DNA of 18,041 nt from JBLHGN01 sp047616325 (GTDB taxonomy: Bacteria; Pseudomonadota; Gammaproteobacteria; Pseudomonadales; Cellvibrionaceae): assembly GCA_047616325.1 (NCBI GenBank), contig JBLHGN010000042.1, positions 1 to 18,041 of the forward strand. The letters are read 5' to 3'. Under the pieces are notes generated by a model that was not told where the DNA came from, did not search any database, and saw only the letters and a list, made by a program, of their open reading frames with translations. The position numbers and the translations under genes are program-made. Below are positions 15,401-18,041 of the stretch, in pieces; position 1 is the first letter of the stretch; each line of letters begins with the position of its first letter.

Positions 15401-16186
15401 TTAAAGTACCCAGCTGCCCTTGTGAAATTTATTAACTACCGTGCCCAACATCGCAGTGTTTCGCAGTTGACGAATGGAGCGGACTATATCTTTTTCAGTA
15501 TTTTTTCCATCTTCAAGCACAAGCAACGCACAGTCAACATTACCTATAGAGCTCAATACGTCGTCGCTCGGCAAAATGGGCGGCATATCGTAAATCACGA
15601 TTCGGGAACTATAACGGTTCTTAGTTTCTGCAAAAAAACTGACCATTTTTGGACTAGAAATAAGTTCAGATGAATTAACAATTTTGCCGCGGCCGGGAAC
15701 CACAACCAAACGTTCTACCCCGGGATTAACCATCACCTTGTCCAAGGAAACCTGACCTAGCAGGTAGTCCAACATGCCGAATTCTGGCTCGATATTAAAA
15801 TACTGGCTTACGCTTGGCGTCTTTAGATCCAAGTCTACCAATAGCACCGTTTGATTGACCTCCATCGCGATGGCCGCTGCCAGATTTGCGGCTATTAGCG
15901 TTTTACCCTCGCCAGCATTGGGAGATGTAATTGCGAGACTTGCCCATTTACCTTCCCGCATTTTTTGAATAACTTGGGTTCGTAAGCTACGAAAAATCTG
16001 ACTATTAACGTTGTTATTGTGACCAGCAATAAGTCGCAAATCTTCCAGCATGTCTGGATGAGTATTTACGACTCGCGTCTTTGAGTATTTAAGTGCTTCT
16101 AGCGGTGAAATAACGGGCTCTTTTTCAGGCACAAAGGGCTTATGTTCTCCCTTGGCTTTTATTACTGCTTTTTGAATTCTGTACAT
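15401..16186 (-). CDS. CpsD/CapB-type tyrosine kinase (BY-kinase)
   Basis: A 261-residue cytoplasmic P-loop protein of the bacterial tyrosine kinase family that pairs with a Wzz-type chain-length protein to control polysaccharide assembly. Motifs: 'FRSLRTQV' (65-72), Walker A 'SPNAGEGKTL' (88-97), Walker A' 'VLLVDLDLKTP' (114-124), 'ELISSPKM' (174-181), and Walker B 'RIVIYDMPPILPSDD' (195-209). The N-terminus 'MYRIQKAVIKAK' resembles the starts of exosortase-associated kinases. The protein ends at 'NKFHKGSWVL' without the tyrosine cluster that BY-kinases autophosphorylate, and no tyrosine-coding continuation is seen after the stop. It may therefore act as an ATPase partner without a phospho-tail or be slightly truncated. 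A modest AGG ribosome site precedes ATG 16186. The partner gene lies 32 bases upstream, so the two are very probably co-transcribed. Confidence 0.88.
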   Translation of the reverse strand: MYRIQKAVIKAKGEHKPFVPEKEPVISPLEALKYSKTRVVNTHPDMLEDLRLIAGHNNNVNSQIFRSLRTQVIQKMREGKWASLAITSPNAGEGKTLIAANLAAAIAMEVNQTVLLVDLDLKTPSVSQYFNIEPEFGMLDYLLGQVSLDKVMVNPGVERLVVVPGRGKIVNSSELISSPKMVSFFAETKNRYSSRIVIYDMPPILPSDDVLSSIGNVDCALLVLEDGKNTEKDIVRSIRQLRNTAMLGTVVNKFHKGSWVL

Positions 16187-16218
16187 TATTTAAACCTGAA
16201 ATTGCGCAAAGCGATTGA

Positions 16219-17808
16219 CTAAAGTAAATTTATTTTTGCCATTATTGATAGAAAAAGTGTGTCTAAGCCCATGACAAAAAAGTGAAACACAACAATGCCA
16301 ACTAAGCTCGCACCAGCCATAATCAACGCCAACTTTTTACGGTTACTAGTCCTATCCATTAAATCGTCTGGGGTATAAATATGGTTGATTACCACCAGGG
16401 GAGGTTGGCCGATAACACGACTGATGTTGGCCACACCACGAATGCCATTATCTAAAAATTCGGCCGCCAACATTAAACCGATGCCTGCGCCAAAAGATAA
16501 AATAAACCCCATCATCAATAGTTTTTTACGGTCGGGTTTGTCGGGTTTTTCGGGGACGGTAGGTGGCTCTATCAATATAAAACTGCCTGCTTTATTTTCA
16601 GCCTCCATATTTTGGGCAACATTGGCCTCTAATTGCTTAGCACGCAATTCCTGGTACTTGTCTAGCTTGCTGGTGTAGTCCCGCGTTAAGTCGTCGTAAT
16701 TTCTTTGCACTTGATGGGTCCGCACGACCCGTTGCTTATAATCTACAAGGTCGGCTTCCATTTTAGCCCTGCGCTCCAGCAATCGAGCCCGCTCATTCTC
16801 TAAACTGTTTATTTGCGATTTCATTTGACGGTATACAGGATTGGCGGCATCTTCTTCACTAACGATGCCCCGAATTTCTTCCACCTGCTGTTCGGCGGCT
16901 TTAATTTCAGCCTTCAAACGAATGATATCTGGGTGCGAATCTGCGTAGCGAATTATGGATCTGGAATATTCTTCTTTAAGCTCCATTAGGCGCTGGCGTG
17001 GCGTAATGCTTTGACCGGAACTGTCTGAGGAGTATTGCACAAAAGGGGAAATATTGGTGAGCTCTATATTGAGAGAATAAATCTGGTCGCCGAGCGCAAC
17101 GGCGCCGTCTTCGGAGTCTAAAATTTGTTGTTCCAGTCGTTCAATAGTTGAAAGATTAAACTCTAAAAGTTCCGGCAAGCTGTTGCCGTATTCCACTTTA
17201 AACTCGGCGATTTGCCTTTCTGTCTCTTGCACGCGCGCCTGCATTCTATCGGCTTCTTCCGTCAAAAACTGCGCCGTTTCGTCGGCTTTACCCGTACGCG
17301 TTTTTACATTATCTTCCAGAAAAAGTGTGGTCAGTTCATTAGCCACTCGTTGAGCCAACACCGGACTTTTATCCATAAATGAAACGATAAAGGCAATATT
17401 CGCGCGTGTAACTCTACCTCCTTGGCCGGGCACGTCTACCTCTACCATATCCACACCGATACTCGATTTAAATCTAGCCGCTAATTTCGTTAAAGATTGC
17501 CTGCTACGATCTTTGGCGTAGAGATTAAATTTGTCCATTATCTCCATAATATTAGCGCTGGTCATTATGCGTTGACGAGTAACGCCAATTTGCTGCTCGG
17601 CAAAACTATCTACTGTGGATTTAATTAGGTCTTCTGGAATTTCCTGACCTTGGATAAGAATTTTCCCCTCGGAACGATAAATGGGGGGAAGCGATATCGC
17701 GACAGCGACACTAATAAATAGCAGTACTGGAACGGTGAAAATAAACAGCAGTTTTCTCCGCCTAAGTATGTCAATGTAGTCTTCTACTGATGGGCCGGTT
17801 TCTTCCAT
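16219..17808 (-). CDS. XrtA-type polysaccharide chain-length determinant
   Basis: A 529-residue inner-membrane protein of the Wzz/polysaccharide co-polymerase family, in the subtype linked to exosortase A. An N-terminal 'VEDYIDILRRRKLLFIF' leads into membrane helix 1 (about 19-40). A periplasmic region follows, with long coiled coils at about 170-235 and 275-405. The Pro-rich motif 'PPTVPEKPDKPDRKKL' (415-430), typical of the family, precedes helix 2 (about 429-449). A third hydrophobic helix at about 493-514 is characteristic of the exosortase subtype. It would set exopolysaccharide length together with the kinase encoded 32 bases downstream. ATG 17808 has no clear ribosome site but places the Wzz domain at the right distance. 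It is the first complete gene of the transcription unit that continues to prsT. Confidence 0.92.
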   Translation of the reverse strand: MEETGPSVEDYIDILRRRKLLFIFTVPVLLFISVAVAISLPPIYRSEGKILIQGQEIPEDLIKSTVDSFAEQQIGVTRQRIMTSANIMEIMDKFNLYAKDRSRQSLTKLAARFKSSIGVDMVEVDVPGQGGRVTRANIAFIVSFMDKSPVLAQRVANELTTLFLEDNVKTRTGKADETAQFLTEEADRMQARVQETERQIAEFKVEYGNSLPELLEFNLSTIERLEQQILDSEDGAVALGDQIYSLNIELTNISPFVQYSSDSSGQSITPRQRLMELKEEYSRSIIRYADSHPDIIRLKAEIKAAEQQVEEIRGIVSEEDAANPVYRQMKSQINSLENERARLLERRAKMEADLVDYKQRVVRTHQVQRNYDDLTRDYTSKLDKYQELRAKQLEANVAQNMEAENKAGSFILIEPPTVPEKPDKPDRKKLLMMGFILSFGAGIGLMLAAEFLDNGIRGVANISRVIGQPPLVVINHIYTPDDLMDRTSNRKKLALIMAGASLVGIVVFHFFVMGLDTLFLSIMAKINLL

Positions 17809-17942
17809 AATGCTATTGTATCTACGCTCGTTAAATAGGTTACACGTCTACAACCACGGATTCACTGATTAAACTGCCAATGCTTGTAATGATGAACAAT
17901 GCAGTTAAATTATGTGAACGTGACTGTGGTTGGTTCTGGGAA

Positions 17943-18041
17943 CTACTTTGAATCTCTCAGGGTGCTGGTATTTAGCACAGAGCCGAGTAGATTATCGAGG
18001 TCTGGAATATCGTTCGCCGTATCACCGAATTGCCGAAGCGG
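17943..18041 (-). CDS. Partial CDS at the right edge, C-terminal 32 codons
   Basis: The minus strand is open from the window edge to a TAG at 17943-17945. It encodes a 32-residue C-terminal fragment beginning 'PLRQFGDTANDIPDLDNLLG' and ending 'STLRDSK'. It lies 134 bases upstream of the chain-length gene on the same strand, where exosortase loci often hold a polysaccharide export gene, but the fragment does not show that family's ending. The composition is protein-like. One other minus frame is also open to the edge for 21 codons, so the call is tentative. Confidence 0.4.
   Translation of the reverse strand, partial: PLRQFGDTANDIPDLDNLLGSVLNTSTLRDSK

Overview
The window reads as chromosomal DNA of a Gram-negative gammaproteobacterium, probably a marine or saccharolytic member of the Cellvibrionales/Alteromonadales type. 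This is inferred from the gene content (YciA thioesterase, UvrD, lipobox lipoproteins, TRAP transporter, XrtA/PEP-CTERM exopolysaccharide genes), not from a phylogeny. No rRNA, tRNA, CRISPR array or intact insertion sequence was recognised.

Left part (1-4450): a small EexN-like lipoprotein on the minus strand, then a 376-base gap, then a plus-strand TRAP transporter small and large permease pair (dctQ/dctM type) followed by a yciA acyl-CoA thioesterase. Convergent to these lies a TakP-like TRAP solute receptor. Its binding-site motifs point to 2-oxo acids or related carboxylates. Receptor and permeases probably form one tripartite importer although they lie on opposite strands.

Middle part (4552-10802, all minus strand): a full-length UvrD helicase; a lipoprotein with a gluzincin-like HEFAH zinc-protease motif; a badly decayed sensor histidine kinase (CHASE-like sensor, membrane segment, PAS, HisKA, HATPase) with at least three internal stops, several frameshifts and an apparent deletion of its phospho-acceptor box; and a small flavin reductase. 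A perfect 31-base palindrome separates the last two.

Right part (11178-18041, all minus strand): part of an exosortase-linked exopolysaccharide locus. In transcription order it holds the C-terminal end of an unknown gene at the window edge, the XrtA-type chain-length determinant (Wzz family), a CpsD/CapB-type tyrosine kinase, exosortase A fused to an EpsI domain, and the TPR lipoprotein PrsT. The chain-length protein and kinase would control polymer length, XrtA/EpsI would process PEP-CTERM proteins at the inner membrane, and PrsT is the usual TPR companion of these systems. The compact order and the kinase without a tyrosine-rich tail are the most distinctive points. I found no convincing wholly new system; the strongest oddities are listed as findings.
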